Assembly (NCBI RefSeq): GCF_900105385.1
Contig: NZ_LT629772.1
Coordinates: 1,736,001 to 1,800,000 of the forward strand
From: Microlunatus soli
GTDB lineage: Bacteria; Actinomycetota; Actinomycetes; Propionibacteriales; Propionibacteriaceae
Direction: 5' to 3'
DNA length: 64,000 nucleotides
A program made the translations under genes and the position numbers. A model generated the notes under the pieces. The model saw only the letters and a list, made by a program, of their open reading frames with translations. It was not told where the DNA came from and did not search any database. Position 1 is the stretch's first letter. Each line of letters begins with the position of its first letter. This document shows, piece by piece, positions 41,760 to 50,067 of the stretch.

Positions 41760-42949
41760 CGCAGGTCGGGTCCGGCAACGCCGACGGCCGGAGCCGGCTC
41801 CAGGACCGGGACCCGGATCCGCAATCGGAAACTGCCTTCGCCGCGGTGCACGTCGATCGCACCGCCGATCAAGGCGGCCCGCCGGGTGAGGCCGCGCAGC
41901 CCGGTTCCCGATCCGGTCACCGCGAGCGCGGGTGGCGACCCGGTGGGCAGCGAGTTCTCGATCGTGATCAGATACTGCCCGCCGTCGGCGCTCGAACTGA
42001 TCATGACGGTGGACTCCGGGGCATGCTTGGCGGCGTTCACCACACCTTCGTGCACTCCGCGGATCAGACAGCCGGCTGCCGTGGACGACAGCCGCAGGTC
42101 GTCGGTCGCGACCGTCGAGCCGAGGCTGACCGGGTGGCCGACGGCGCGCTCGTCGGTGACGATCGAGGCGATCTGCCGGTGCAGCTCCGCACCGGACACC
42201 CCCGTGTCGTCGGTCGGTTCGGGTTCGGTGGAGCGGGTGCTGCGCAGGAAGTCGCGCATCTGGGTCAGTGCCAGAGTCGCGGTTCCGGCGATCTCATCGG
42301 CGGCGGCGCTGGTCGGCTGATCGGCGGCGTGGTCGGCGAGATTCCTTGCCTGGAAGACGATCCGGACCATCTGGTGGGTGACCAGGTCATGCAGATCGGC
42401 CGCGATCTGTTCCCGCTCGACGGCGGCGCGACGGTCGGCTTGCAGCTCCCGTTCCTTGGCCAGCCAGGCGATCCGGTCCCGGCGGGCCGCCCGCAGCCGG
42501 ACGACCAGAGCGGCACACGCTCCGGACAACGGCGGCGCCGCTGCCGCCAACACCCCGAGCAGGGTGACCGGCGCCGGACTGACCATGATCACGATCCAGC
42601 CGACCACTGCTGCTGCCCCGATCCCGATCTCGATCCGGGATCGGACACCGGACACCAAGCGTGCCGTGCCATAGGTCGCCATGCAGGGAATCCAGATCGT
42701 CAGACCGACGGCGAAGGCCTGCTGCCAGCCGATCGGCGCGAAGGCGATCGCAGCGGTCGCCGCGACCAGCACGACCATCGGCGCCCAGGACCGTCGCCAG
42801 CCGATCATCAGCACCGTTGCGACGACCTGGATGAGCCAGCCGCCGATCAGTTGCACGACAGCGATGTCGCCCAGGATCAGCTTGCTGGCCACCGCCGAGA
42901 CCGTTGCCAACGCGAACGGCAACAGCAGTTTCAGTCGGTCGCGCTCCAT
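41756..42949 (-). CDS. Two-component sensor histidine kinase, HisKA_3 type
   Basis: Five or six membrane helices (residues 5-150) form an extracytoplasmic-poor sensor. The dimerisation/phospho-acceptor segment is ADLHDLVTHQMVRIVFQA with H187, and the HATPase_c domain contains EGVVNAAKHAPEST (N box) and TGSGTGLRGLTRRAALIGG (G box). Little sequence lies outside the membrane, so it may sense membrane or envelope stress. The ATG at 42949 is used; a GTG 12 codons earlier is possible. The response regulator gene is translationally coupled downstream. Confidence 0.92.
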   Translation of the reverse strand: MERDRLKLLLPFALATVSAVASKLILGDIAVVQLIGGWLIQVVATVLMIGWRRSWAPMVVLVAATAAIAFAPIGWQQAFAVGLTIWIPCMATYGTARLVSGVRSRIEIGIGAAAVVGWIVIMVSPAPVTLLGVLAAAAPPLSGACAALVVRLRAARRDRIAWLAKERELQADRRAAVEREQIAADLHDLVTHQMVRIVFQARNLADHAADQPTSAAADEIAGTATLALTQMRDFLRSTRSTEPEPTDDTGVSGAELHRQIASIVTDERAVGHPVSLGSTVATDDLRLSSTAAGCLIRGVHEGVVNAAKHAPESTVMISSSADGGQYLITIENSLPTGSPPALAVTGSGTGLRGLTRRAALIGGAIDVHRGEGSFRLRIRVPVLEPAPAVGVAGPDLR

Positions 42950-43036
42950 GGCAGCAGCGTAGAGCCGCCGCGTGGCAGCCGACACCGACGAAGGTCGGCA
43001 CTGCGTCGACGAAGGAAGGGGTCCGGCGCGGAACCG

Positions 43037-44371
43037 TCAGCGCGATCTGGTGTGCAGCGACAACCACGGCCGGCGAGTACTGAAGGTCGGCGAGATCCGG
43101 ACGCCGCCACGGCGGGCCATGATCGCCGCCGAAGCCAGGACGCCGAGCAAGGCGACCCCGCCACCACCGATCAGGGTCCACCGCGCCCCGAACACCTCGC
43201 CGACCCACCCCAGGATCGGAGCACCGATCGGGGTACCGCCTTGCATCACCATCATGTAGATCGCCATCACGCGTCCGCGCAGTTGCGGATCGACTCCCAT
43301 CTGCACGCTCATGTTCGAGGCGTTCAGGGTGAGCATCGACGCCAGCCCCATGATCGGCAGCACGGCCGCGTAGCTCCAATAGGTCGGCATCATGCCGACC
43401 ACGACCTCGATCAGTGCGAAGGCGACCGCGGCGCCGATGATGAACCGAGCTCGGGGCGCGGTCTTGCGGCGCGCACCGATCAGCGCCCCGGTCAGGGATC
43501 CGACCGCCATGAACGTACCGAGGATGCCGTACTCCCCTGCCCCCTTGTGGAAGGTCTGTTGGGCCATCAGGGCCGAGGTCATCTGGAAGTTCAGGCCGAA
43601 GGTGCCGACGAAGGCGGCGATGCAGAGCACCAGGATGATGTCGGAGCGGCCGCGGATGTAGGCCAGCCCCTCGCGGATCTGGCGTTTGCCGCGCACCGCA
43701 CGTTCGATGCCGTGCAGTCGCCCCGGGTCGATGATCGCCAGCGCGATGATGAAGGACAGATAGCTGATGGCGTTGGCCAGGATGGCCCACCCCGACCCGA
43801 ACGCCGCGATCACCAGGCCGGCGACAGCGGGGCCGACGATCCGGGCGGCGTTGAAGCTGGCGGAGTTGAGACCGATCGCGTTCGGCATGTGCTCGCGGTC
43901 GACGATCTCGGAGACGAACGCCTGCCGGGCCGGGTTGTCGAAGGCGGTGCCGACACCGAAGATGAAGGCCAGCGCGAAGACGTGCCAGGTCTCGGCCACG
44001 CCGAGCACCGCCAACAGGCCGAGCAGACCGGCCGACGCGGCCATCCAGGACTGGGTCACCCGAAGAATCGCCCGCTTGTCGAAGCGGTCGGCGATCAGGC
44101 CACCGTACGGAGTGATCAACAACATCGGCAGGAACTGCAGCGCGGTGGTGATACCGACCGCGAGCCCGGATCCACCCGAGAGCTCGAGCACCAGCCAGTC
44201 CTGCGCGACCCGCTGCATCCAGGTGCCGACGTTGGACAGCAGAGCACCGGTGAAGTAGATCCGGTAGTTACGGATCCGGAGGGCGTCGAAGGTACGGGCG
44301 ACGGAGTTCAGCCGCGCTCGGGGTCGGCTGATCGGTGGTTGTTCGGGAAGCGTCGAGGACGCTCGGGTCAC
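43037..44371 (-). CDS. MFS exporter (MFS_3/EntS-like)
   Basis: The 444-residue protein has twelve hydrophobic segments with the pattern of the MFS_3 drug/enterobactin exporter group: FDALRIRNYRIYFTGALLSN at TM1, VGTWMQRVAQDWLVLEL, and the GGLIADRFDKR A-like motif. Its GTG start overlaps the marR stop as GTGA, so it is translated together with the upstream MarR regulator. Likely substrates are toxic organics or antibiotics. Confidence 0.9.
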   Translation of the reverse strand: MTRASSTLPEQPPISRPRARLNSVARTFDALRIRNYRIYFTGALLSNVGTWMQRVAQDWLVLELSGGSGLAVGITTALQFLPMLLITPYGGLIADRFDKRAILRVTQSWMAASAGLLGLLAVLGVAETWHVFALAFIFGVGTAFDNPARQAFVSEIVDREHMPNAIGLNSASFNAARIVGPAVAGLVIAAFGSGWAILANAISYLSFIIALAIIDPGRLHGIERAVRGKRQIREGLAYIRGRSDIILVLCIAAFVGTFGLNFQMTSALMAQQTFHKGAGEYGILGTFMAVGSLTGALIGARRKTAPRARFIIGAAVAFALIEVVVGMMPTYWSYAAVLPIMGLASMLTLNASNMSVQMGVDPQLRGRVMAIYMMVMQGGTPIGAPILGWVGEVFGARWTLIGGGGVALLGVLASAAIMARRGGVRISPTFSTRRPWLSLHTRSR

Positions 44372-44838
44372 GCGCGGTTCACCTTCTCCAGGATCGATAC
44401 GGCCCTACGGAGGATCTCGCGTTCGCCCGGATCGAGCTCAGCCACCCGGCGGGCGAGCCAGTCGTCGCGTCGCTTCCGGTTGGCCAACAGCACATCGCGT
44501 CCGCTGTCGGTCAGCGTCACCCGCGCCTGCCGGCGATCGTCGGGATTGTCCGATCGTCGGACCAGGCCGCGACGCTCCAACTCGTTGACGATCCGGGTCA
44601 TCGACGGCGGCTGCACCATCTCGCGTGCCGCCAGCTCCCCCATCAACAGGTCACCGTGATTGAGCAGTACGCCCATCGCGGACAGTTGATTGGTGTTCAA
44701 CTCCATCGACTCGTCCCGCATCTGACGCAACCGGCGCGCGAGCCTCAGGACGGCGGGTCGCAGGGCACTGGCCAGGCCCGCGTTGCTGCGCAGATCCCTG
44801 GACGTCCCGGCTCCCGAACCAGGTTCACGTGTGGTCAC
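44368..44838 (-). CDS. MarR family transcriptional regulator
   Basis: The winged helix is plain: LNTNQLSAMGVLLNHGDLLM, ELAAREMVQPPSMTRIVNEL for the recognition helix and RRSDNPDDRRQARVTLT for the wing. The GTG at 44838 is preferred over a GTG at 44862, because the earlier codon lies inside a palindrome that looks like the operator. It forms a coupled operon with the MFS exporter and should repress both until a small aromatic or drug-like ligand binds. Confidence 0.9.
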   Translation of the reverse strand: MTTREPGSGAGTSRDLRSNAGLASALRPAVLRLARRLRQMRDESMELNTNQLSAMGVLLNHGDLLMGELAAREMVQPPSMTRIVNELERRGLVRRSDNPDDRRQARVTLTDSGRDVLLANRKRRDDWLARRVAELDPGEREILRRAVSILEKVNRA

Positions 44839-44855
44839 TGCGGCGAGTCTAATCC

Positions 44856-44868
44856 TTAGCACTGCTAA
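44856..44868. promoter_or_regulatory. MarR-type operator upstream of the marR-MFS operon
   Basis: TTAGCACTGCTAA has perfect 6-base arms around one central base, 17 bases upstream of the marR start, where it would block the promoter. Confidence 0.65.
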
Positions 44869-45330
44869 TTACAAGCGCTAACGATCGGCGGGGCAGGTCC
44901 GGCGACGGCACGGCAGACCAGTGCCACCGGCTCGGATGCGCTGATCGTTGTTCATTCATCCTGCAACGCAGGGGTGAATGCCCCCCTGTCGATCGTGCAT
45001 CCGAGCCGGTCCCCCAGGGGCACCGCTTGACACCCGCGACGTCCGGGACCGGAGTGACCACTGGCCGGTGCCGGTCCGCGACCCCTCACGGACCTGGCTA
45101 GGACTCCTCACCAGGTGTGCAGCCTGCGGGGCGCGGACACACCCTGCAGGACCCGATCGGAGCACCGCTCGCAACCACTCCCCTCGTCCCGGCAATCGCC
45201 GTTGTCGAGGACACCAATCTCGCACTGATGCCGATCCTGCTGCGTCATCCCTGAGCCGGATTTGCCGTCATCCTTAAGGTTGAACCGTCGCCTCGCCGGC
45301 ACGCCGAGACCGGGGCCCGGGGGGCGTCCT
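44869..45330. other. Stretch without a recognisable gene
   Basis: This is part of a 1.1-kb gap between marR and the doxX-like gene. No frame gives a protein-like sequence, and I see no RNA gene. The other half of the gap holds decayed ArsR and cation-efflux sequences. Confidence 0.5.
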
Positions 45331-45447
45331 GTGCGGGACCACTGCACGCCGGATCGCGGCCAGCCGGCCGCCGCGATGCCGGTGATGATCATCATCCGGG
45401 CGGTCCTGGTGGTGCCGATCATGACGGTGATCATCAGGATCGATCGC
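45331..45447 (-). pseudogene. Remnant of a cation diffusion facilitator N-terminus
   Basis: One minus-strand frame reads a His/Asp-rich leader (HRHDRHHQD, then HHRHRGG) running into RLAAIRRAVVPH. In actinobacterial CDF metal exporters such a leader precedes a (L)-x-H-x-(V/L)-x-PHSHD segment. The similarity stops at VVPH and no transmembrane part follows. It lies just after the ArsR remnant in the same frame as that remnant's end, consistent with a former arsR-CDF operon. Confidence 0.4.
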
Positions 45448-45474
45448 ACTCGTGGTTCGGAGGACTGGGGATGG

Positions 45475-45735
45475 TGATGGCGCGGACCACCGGTCGAAGC
45501 CGTGCTCGGCCTGGAAGTCGGCGTCGCTGACCCGTTGCTGAGCATGCTCGTTCTCCAGCCGACCTTGATGCCCTCCTGACGGGCGGCGACCATCCGGGCC
45601 AGCCGGAGTTTGGCCAGATGCTGGGAGACCGCGGCGGGCGACCTGCCGACGAGTTCGCCAGCGCGTTCGCCGACTGCTCGCCGTCCCGCACGGCGAGCTC
45701 GACGAACTGGCTGACCGGCGACCGACCGAAGAACT
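45475..45735 (-). pseudogene. Decayed ArsR/SmtB-type metal-sensor gene
   Basis: ArsR homology is spread over three frames: QFVELAVRDGEQSANALA, then a shift near 45657 into ELVGRSPAAVSQHLAKLRL and ARMVAARQEGIKV, then a shift near 45560 into LENEHAQQRVSDADFQAEHG. The last part matches the C-terminal helix of ArsR members of the NmtR/KmtR kind that carry metal-binding His. At least two frameshifts break the gene, so no working repressor can be made. Confidence 0.75.
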
Positions 45736-45951
45736 GCGAGCTGCACGGATCGACAGATGGCTACGGCTAGCGACCGTCCGGTCAACACCGTGCTGCGCCG
45801 GACGACGTAGCGACGACCGCATTCCTCGTGCCGCGCCCCAGCTGCCGTACGCAGCAGTGGGTAGCGCAGATGCCGCATTCGGGAGGATTCCACAGCCGCC
45901 CGGCTCGGGAAGAGTCCGACTCGTCGGAATCCACACCTCACAAGGAGAATC

Positions 45952-46434
45952 ATGGCCACCACCGAGCAAACCGCCTTCGACCACTCGGCCCCGGATCCGT
46001 TGCCCCAGCCGAGCACCATGATCATCAGAGCGAGCGATCGGTGGGGCGCCCGCGCCCTGCAGATCACCATCGGCCTGGTGATGGTCGGCTTCGGTGTCCT
46101 GAAGTTCTTCCCCGGCGTCAGCCCGGCCGAACCACTGGCGACCAGAGCGGTCGGCATGCTGTCCTTCGGTCTGGTCACCGGACAGGCGGCGATGGTCGCC
46201 ACAGCGGTGATCGAGTGCACCGTCGGGCTGCTGTTGATCAGTGCGCGGCTGCAGCGGGTCGCCGTGGTCTGCCTGGCAGGCTGCATCGCCGGCTGGATGT
46301 CTCCACTGGTGCTGTTCCCCGGTGACCTGTTCACCGCGAACGGCCCCGAACTGGGGGCGCAATACCTGCTCAAGGACATCGTCTTCGCGGCCGCCGCACT
46401 GGTGGTCGCCGGACGATCCTTCCGCGCCGGGTAG
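45952..46434 (+). CDS. DoxX-family membrane protein
   Basis: The 160-residue protein has four hydrophobic segments (about 33-50, 75-95, 100-118 and 138-155) and the DoxX pattern: WGARALQITIGLVMVGFGVL, KFFPGVSP and CTVGLLLISARLQ. DoxX-like proteins are small inner-membrane oxidoreductase partners with roles in thiol or redox stress in some bacteria. AAGGAGAATC precedes the ATG. An 11-base near-palindrome GAGTCCGACTC (45912-45922) lies upstream. Confidence 0.8.
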   Translation: MATTEQTAFDHSAPDPLPQPSTMIIRASDRWGARALQITIGLVMVGFGVLKFFPGVSPAEPLATRAVGMLSFGLVTGQAAMVATAVIECTVGLLLISARLQRVAVVCLAGCIAGWMSPLVLFPGDLFTANGPELGAQYLLKDIVFAAAALVVAGRSFRAG

Positions 46435-46457
46435 CGATCGGTCGGCAGCCGGGGCTC

Positions 46458-46985
46458 TCAGGACTCCGGCTGCTCACTCTCGTCCAGGCCTTCGATCAGC
46501 CGTTCCAGCAGGCTCGCCAGTTCGCCGGCCTGCTCGGTGGTGAGCGGGGCGACGATATCGGCCTCGACCACATTTGCCTCCCGAATCGCCTCGGCGAAGA
46601 ACTCCCAGCCCTCGTCGGACAGGGTGACCAGGACCCGGGTCCGGTTGCCGGGGTCGGCATTGCGCTCGACCAGGCCCCGGTCGACCAGACCGTCCAATCG
46701 GTGCGTCATCGACGAGGCGGCGACGTCGGTGGCGACCGCCAGCCGACTCGGCGTCATCGCCTGGCCACCGGATCGGGCCAGCTCACTGAGCACCGCCCAT
46801 TCACCGGCCGAGACATTCAGGTCGGCGAGCTGATTGTCGTACCACTGACCGAGCCGCTTGGACAGCCGCTGGACCGCGGTCACGACACGCTGCACCTGCT
46901 CGTCGCCGCCGGCAGCGACATAGCTGGCGACGTCACGGCGATAGGAGTCGGTGACGGACTTCTTCTGCGGCATCGGACCGATCAT
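46458..46985 (-). CDS. MarR family transcriptional regulator
   Basis: The MarR core reads SAGEWAVLSELARSGGQAMT, SRLAVATDVAASSMTHRLDG and RGLVERNADPGNRTRVLVTL. The 175-residue protein is divergent from an MFS transporter and faces a palindrome in the shared promoter region. Start uncertain: ATG 46985 or ATG 46973. The C-terminal helix ends in an acidic ESEQPES tail. Confidence 0.9.
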   Translation of the reverse strand: MIGPMPQKKSVTDSYRRDVASYVAAGGDEQVQRVVTAVQRLSKRLGQWYDNQLADLNVSAGEWAVLSELARSGGQAMTPSRLAVATDVAASSMTHRLDGLVDRGLVERNADPGNRTRVLVTLSDEGWEFFAEAIREANVVEADIVAPLTTEQAGELASLLERLIEGLDESEQPES

Positions 46986-47011
46986 CCCACGCTGCGCCGA
47001 AGTGCTATTAT

Positions 47012-47023
47012 TTCGACGTCGAA
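47012..47023. promoter_or_regulatory. MarR-type operator in the marR/MFS divergent promoter
   Basis: TTCGACGTCGAA is a perfect 12-bp palindrome directly after a TATTAT hexamer (47006-47011), a likely -10 box for the MFS gene. The divergent MarR protein is the probable ligand. Confidence 0.6.
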
Positions 47024-47094
47024 GTCTTCGCCACGCAAAGTCGCGTCTCGGGAATATTCTCCGCCGATGGCTTCTTGATCAAGCAGATCTTTCG

Positions 47095-47118
47095 CCCGAC
47101 ACCGGGATCGGTGTCGGG
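47095..47118 (+). promoter_or_regulatory. Hairpin in the 5' leader of the MFS gene
   Basis: CCCGACACC and GGTGTCGGG form a perfect 9-bp stem with a 6-base loop, followed by TTTGT. If transcription starts near the -10 box at 47006, the hairpin lies in a leader of about 130 bases and could act as an attenuator. Confidence 0.45.
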
Positions 47119-47148
47119 TTTGTCGTGCGTCGAACAGGAGGTGCCCCC

Positions 47149-48387
47149 ATGCGTCGGGCCAATCTGCTCATCCTCGCCTCGGCCGTCGCCATGCTCGGTT
47201 GGGGCACCGTGCTGCCTTATCAGTACGCCTACGCCGCCGACACCCGCGGCTGGGGCGGGATGGCCGGCGCTGCCGCGGCGACCATGTTCTCGGTCGGCGC
47301 GCTGCTCGCGGCACCACTCGGCGGCCGGCTGGCGGACCGGCACAACCCGGCCGCGGTGGCGATGATCACCCGGCTACTGGCGGCTGTCGCCGCCTTGTGT
47401 CTGATCTCGGCCGACCATCCGGTGACGTTCCTGGCAGCGATGGCGCTGTTCGGTTTCGGACTGGCCGGCGGATCGCCGGCCCAATCGGTGCTGGCGCTGC
47501 GCTGGGCCGCCGGAGCCGGCGACCGGCGCCGGATCTTCGCCTGGCTGGCCAGCGGGCAGGCCCTCGGGATGGGGCTCGGCTCCTTCATCGCCGGTTTCCT
47601 GGTCGACCTCGACCGCACCGACGGGATGCTGCCGGCGTTCACCATCGCCGCCGGTGGCTTCGCGCTCTCGTCGATCCTGATCGGCATCGCCGGCCGTGGC
47701 GTCAACGACCTGACCAGTCCGCCGACGACCTCGCGTGAGCTCGATGCGCGACCGGGCCAGGCATGGAAGTTGATCTTCAGTTCGCGGCCGCTGTTGCTGG
47801 TCACGGTGATCAACGTGGCGATCGCGTTGGCCTATCACGCCCAGTTCGAGAGCGGTCTGCCGGCGTACGGGTTGACGGTACTGCACATCTCCGAGGAGAC
47901 CGTCGGGATCGCCGCCGCGATCAACTGTCTGGTGATCCTTGCCCTGCAGATGTTGGTGATCCGCTGGACTGCGGGCCGTTCGGCCGCCGGCCTGCTGATG
48001 ATCGTCGGCGGGATCTGGGTGCTGTGCTGGATGATCATGGGCGCTGCGGCGCACCTGCCGGAGCTGTCGTCGGTGATCTTCGTCAGCACCTTCGGACTCT
48101 TTGCCTTCGGGGAGACGCTGTTCGCGCCGGTGCTGAACCCGCTGGTCGCCAGCCTGACCCCGACCCGGATGGTCGGCATGACCCTCGGCCTGTTCACCGC
48201 ATTCCAGACCGGCGCGACCGCGGTCGGGCCGCTGTTGTCCGGTGCGACCCTCGGCGCCGGGCTGAGCTGGCTGTTCATCGCCGGCAACATCGCGATCAGT
48301 CTGGTCGCCGTCGTCGGCGGCCGGCTGCTGCAGCAGTCTTTGAGCCGGCGCACCCCGACGACCGCGGCGGTCGCGACGGCAGGCTGA
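47149..48387 (+). CDS. MFS transporter
   Basis: The 412-residue protein has twelve hydrophobic segments in two halves with a central basic loop (about 185-205). The A-like motif after TM2 is GGRLADRHNP. The ATG at 47149 has a very strong CAGGAGGT ribosome site; the longer frame runs through the promoter. By context with the divergent MarR regulator it is probably a drug or metabolite exporter; the substrate is unknown. Confidence 0.9.
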   Translation: MRRANLLILASAVAMLGWGTVLPYQYAYAADTRGWGGMAGAAAATMFSVGALLAAPLGGRLADRHNPAAVAMITRLLAAVAALCLISADHPVTFLAAMALFGFGLAGGSPAQSVLALRWAAGAGDRRRIFAWLASGQALGMGLGSFIAGFLVDLDRTDGMLPAFTIAAGGFALSSILIGIAGRGVNDLTSPPTTSRELDARPGQAWKLIFSSRPLLLVTVINVAIALAYHAQFESGLPAYGLTVLHISEETVGIAAAINCLVILALQMLVIRWTAGRSAAGLLMIVGGIWVLCWMIMGAAAHLPELSSVIFVSTFGLFAFGETLFAPVLNPLVASLTPTRMVGMTLGLFTAFQTGATAVGPLLSGATLGAGLSWLFIAGNIAISLVAVVGGRLLQQSLSRRTPTTAAVATAG

Positions 48388-48457
48388 CGGATCGCTCGGT
48401 CGGCCGGCGGACCACGCGTCCGAGCCCGGCGGTCGACAGTGACCCTGGCCCCCAGGC

Positions 48458-49345
48458 TCAGAGACGACCGGCCCGCTGCAGCGTCGACACCGCTCCGACG
48501 GTCGCGTAGCCGCGCCACTCCAACTCGGCGATCGGCGAGAAACTGGCGAAATCGACCCGCCAGCCGCCGTCCTCCTGCTGTTGCCGCGCAAGCGCGTCGA
48601 GCTCGGCTTCGACGACACCGGCGTCGAACAGCGCACCGGCGGGACTGTTCGGTACGGACGCGAAGTTGAGCGCCCGCATCGTCTCGCCCTCGCTGCCACC
48701 GGAAACTGGTACGAGCCCGTCGCGCGGCACGAACCGGGACAGCCGATCGAGCAGCCTCGGCGCCCGCGGGGCGCGGTCGTAGGCCGCGTCCAGAAACCGC
48801 ACGGCGAAGGACAAGGCGATCGCGTGCGGCGCGGTCTGCAGCGCCTCGATCGCATCGAGACAGTAGTCGGTTGCCGACGCCAGCCACGGATGCGCGGCAA
48901 CCTCGGGATCGTGCTCGGCAACCCGCAGCGCCGCCGCCGCGGTGAATGCCGTGCTCTGCAGGGTGGAGAGCTCAGGGTCGGCGTCGGCCCAGAACGGCGC
49001 ACACCCGGTGGCGTCCGACACCGGGAACGCCATCGGCAATCCGCCGTCGGCGAGGCTCACCGTGGCCAACCAGTCACACAGCTGCAGCGCCCGCGGAGTA
49101 CGCACCGGGGCGACGTCGGCGAACACCTCGAAGGCGTGCAGTGCGCCGCCGGGTTGACTTTCCGGGGCACGGAGGTCGGGCTCCAGCCCCCAGCCGTATC
49201 CGCCATCGGCGTTGCGATAGCCGTCGACCGCGGCCAGCACGGCCTCCGGATCACCGGCACCGACCAACAGACCGAAACGGCGACGGTCGAGGGTCCGACC
49301 GTGCCCGGCCAGGAAGGCTGCAGCACGAGAAAGATCAACAGTCAT
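48458..49345 (-). CDS. Terpenoid cyclase/prenyltransferase-like alpha/alpha toroid protein
   Basis: Repeats of the squalene cyclase/prenyltransferase kind are seen in NADGGYGWGLEPDL, LADGGLPMAFPV and QEDGGWRVDFA, with intervening helices, over 295 residues. The catalytic DxDD motif of cyclases is absent. Actinobacteria carry many such proteins of unproven role. The ATG at 49345 (MTVDLSRAAAF) is chosen as start. It is cytoplasmic, divergent from a GNAT gene and convergent with the MFS gene. Confidence 0.65.
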   Translation of the reverse strand: MTVDLSRAAAFLAGHGRTLDRRRFGLLVGAGDPEAVLAAVDGYRNADGGYGWGLEPDLRAPESQPGGALHAFEVFADVAPVRTPRALQLCDWLATVSLADGGLPMAFPVSDATGCAPFWADADPELSTLQSTAFTAAAALRVAEHDPEVAAHPWLASATDYCLDAIEALQTAPHAIALSFAVRFLDAAYDRAPRAPRLLDRLSRFVPRDGLVPVSGGSEGETMRALNFASVPNSPAGALFDAGVVEAELDALARQQQEDGGWRVDFASFSPIAELEWRGYATVGAVSTLQRAGRL

Positions 49346-49450
49346 GGCACCAGGATCTCCTGCTGCGCCGACAAACACCGGCCGATACGCCCGAACGCAG
49401 TGGCGGCGAGCAGAGACTCAGTCAGCGACCGGAGCCGTAGCATCGGCGGC

Positions 49451-49948
49451 ATGACGGTCGAACTGGTCCTGCCTACCACCGAGCTGTACACCGCCTGGCA
49501 GGAGGCCCACGCCGAGTGGGGCCCCGGACTGCACGAGGACGGATTCGGCCTCCAGGAGAGCGACGACGTGGACACGGCCGAAGGTTTCGCCCGGTGGATC
49601 GCCCGACTGCAAGCCGAATCCGACGCCGGGACCTGCCTATGGATCGTCGAGGACGGGCAGGTCCAGGGCGGCATCGCCCTGCGCTACCGGTACAACGATC
49701 GGGTGGGCCACATCGGCTACGGCGTCCGGCCCTCGGCGCGCGGCCGCGGTATCGCCACCTGCGCCCTGCGACAACTGCTCGACCGAGCCCGGGACCGCAA
49801 CCTGGGCAGAGTGCTGCTGGTCTGCGCCGCGGACAACGAAGGTTCGGTCCGGACGATCGAGCGCAACGGTGGCCGGCTCGACGAGATCCGCCCGACACCG
49901 CACGGTCCGACACGTCGCTACTGGATCGACCTACCGCCACGGGATTGA
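49451..49948 (+). CDS. GNAT family N-acetyltransferase
   Basis: The 165-residue GNAT domain is complete: LWIVEDGQVQGGIALRYRYN (strand 4), the acetyl-CoA loop VRPSARGRGIATCALRQL, and LVCAADNEGSVRTIERNGGR. Substrate unknown; proteins of this size often acetylate antibiotics, amino acids or protein N-termini. Confidence 0.87.
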   Translation: MTVELVLPTTELYTAWQEAHAEWGPGLHEDGFGLQESDDVDTAEGFARWIARLQAESDAGTCLWIVEDGQVQGGIALRYRYNDRVGHIGYGVRPSARGRGIATCALRQLLDRARDRNLGRVLLVCAADNEGSVRTIERNGGRLDEIRPTPHGPTRRYWIDLPPRD

Positions 49949-50027
49949 GGCCGGGCCACCGGCCGCCGATGCCTCCGGACGATCCATGCTGCGAGACCGG
50001 AGCGCCGCAACCATCACCTTCGGCTAA

Positions 50028-50043
50028 GTTAGGTATACCTAAC
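50028..50043. promoter_or_regulatory. Iron box (IdeR/DmdR type) upstream of the esterase gene
   Basis: GTTAGGTATACCTAAC is a perfect 16-bp palindrome matching the TTAGGTTAG..CTAACCTAA pattern of DtxR/IdeR/DmdR sites. It lies 24 bases before the esterase start, so Fe(II)-loaded repressor would block expression. Confidence 0.82.
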
Positions 50044-50067
50044 ACGGCGTTCGGGTGGGGAGGGTGG

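Noticed and set aside
41846-44659. Plus-strand open frame of over 900 codons across the two-component and MFS genes
   Set aside because: Asp/Arg/His/Gln-rich translation typical of an antisense frame; three well-supported minus-strand genes lie beneath it.
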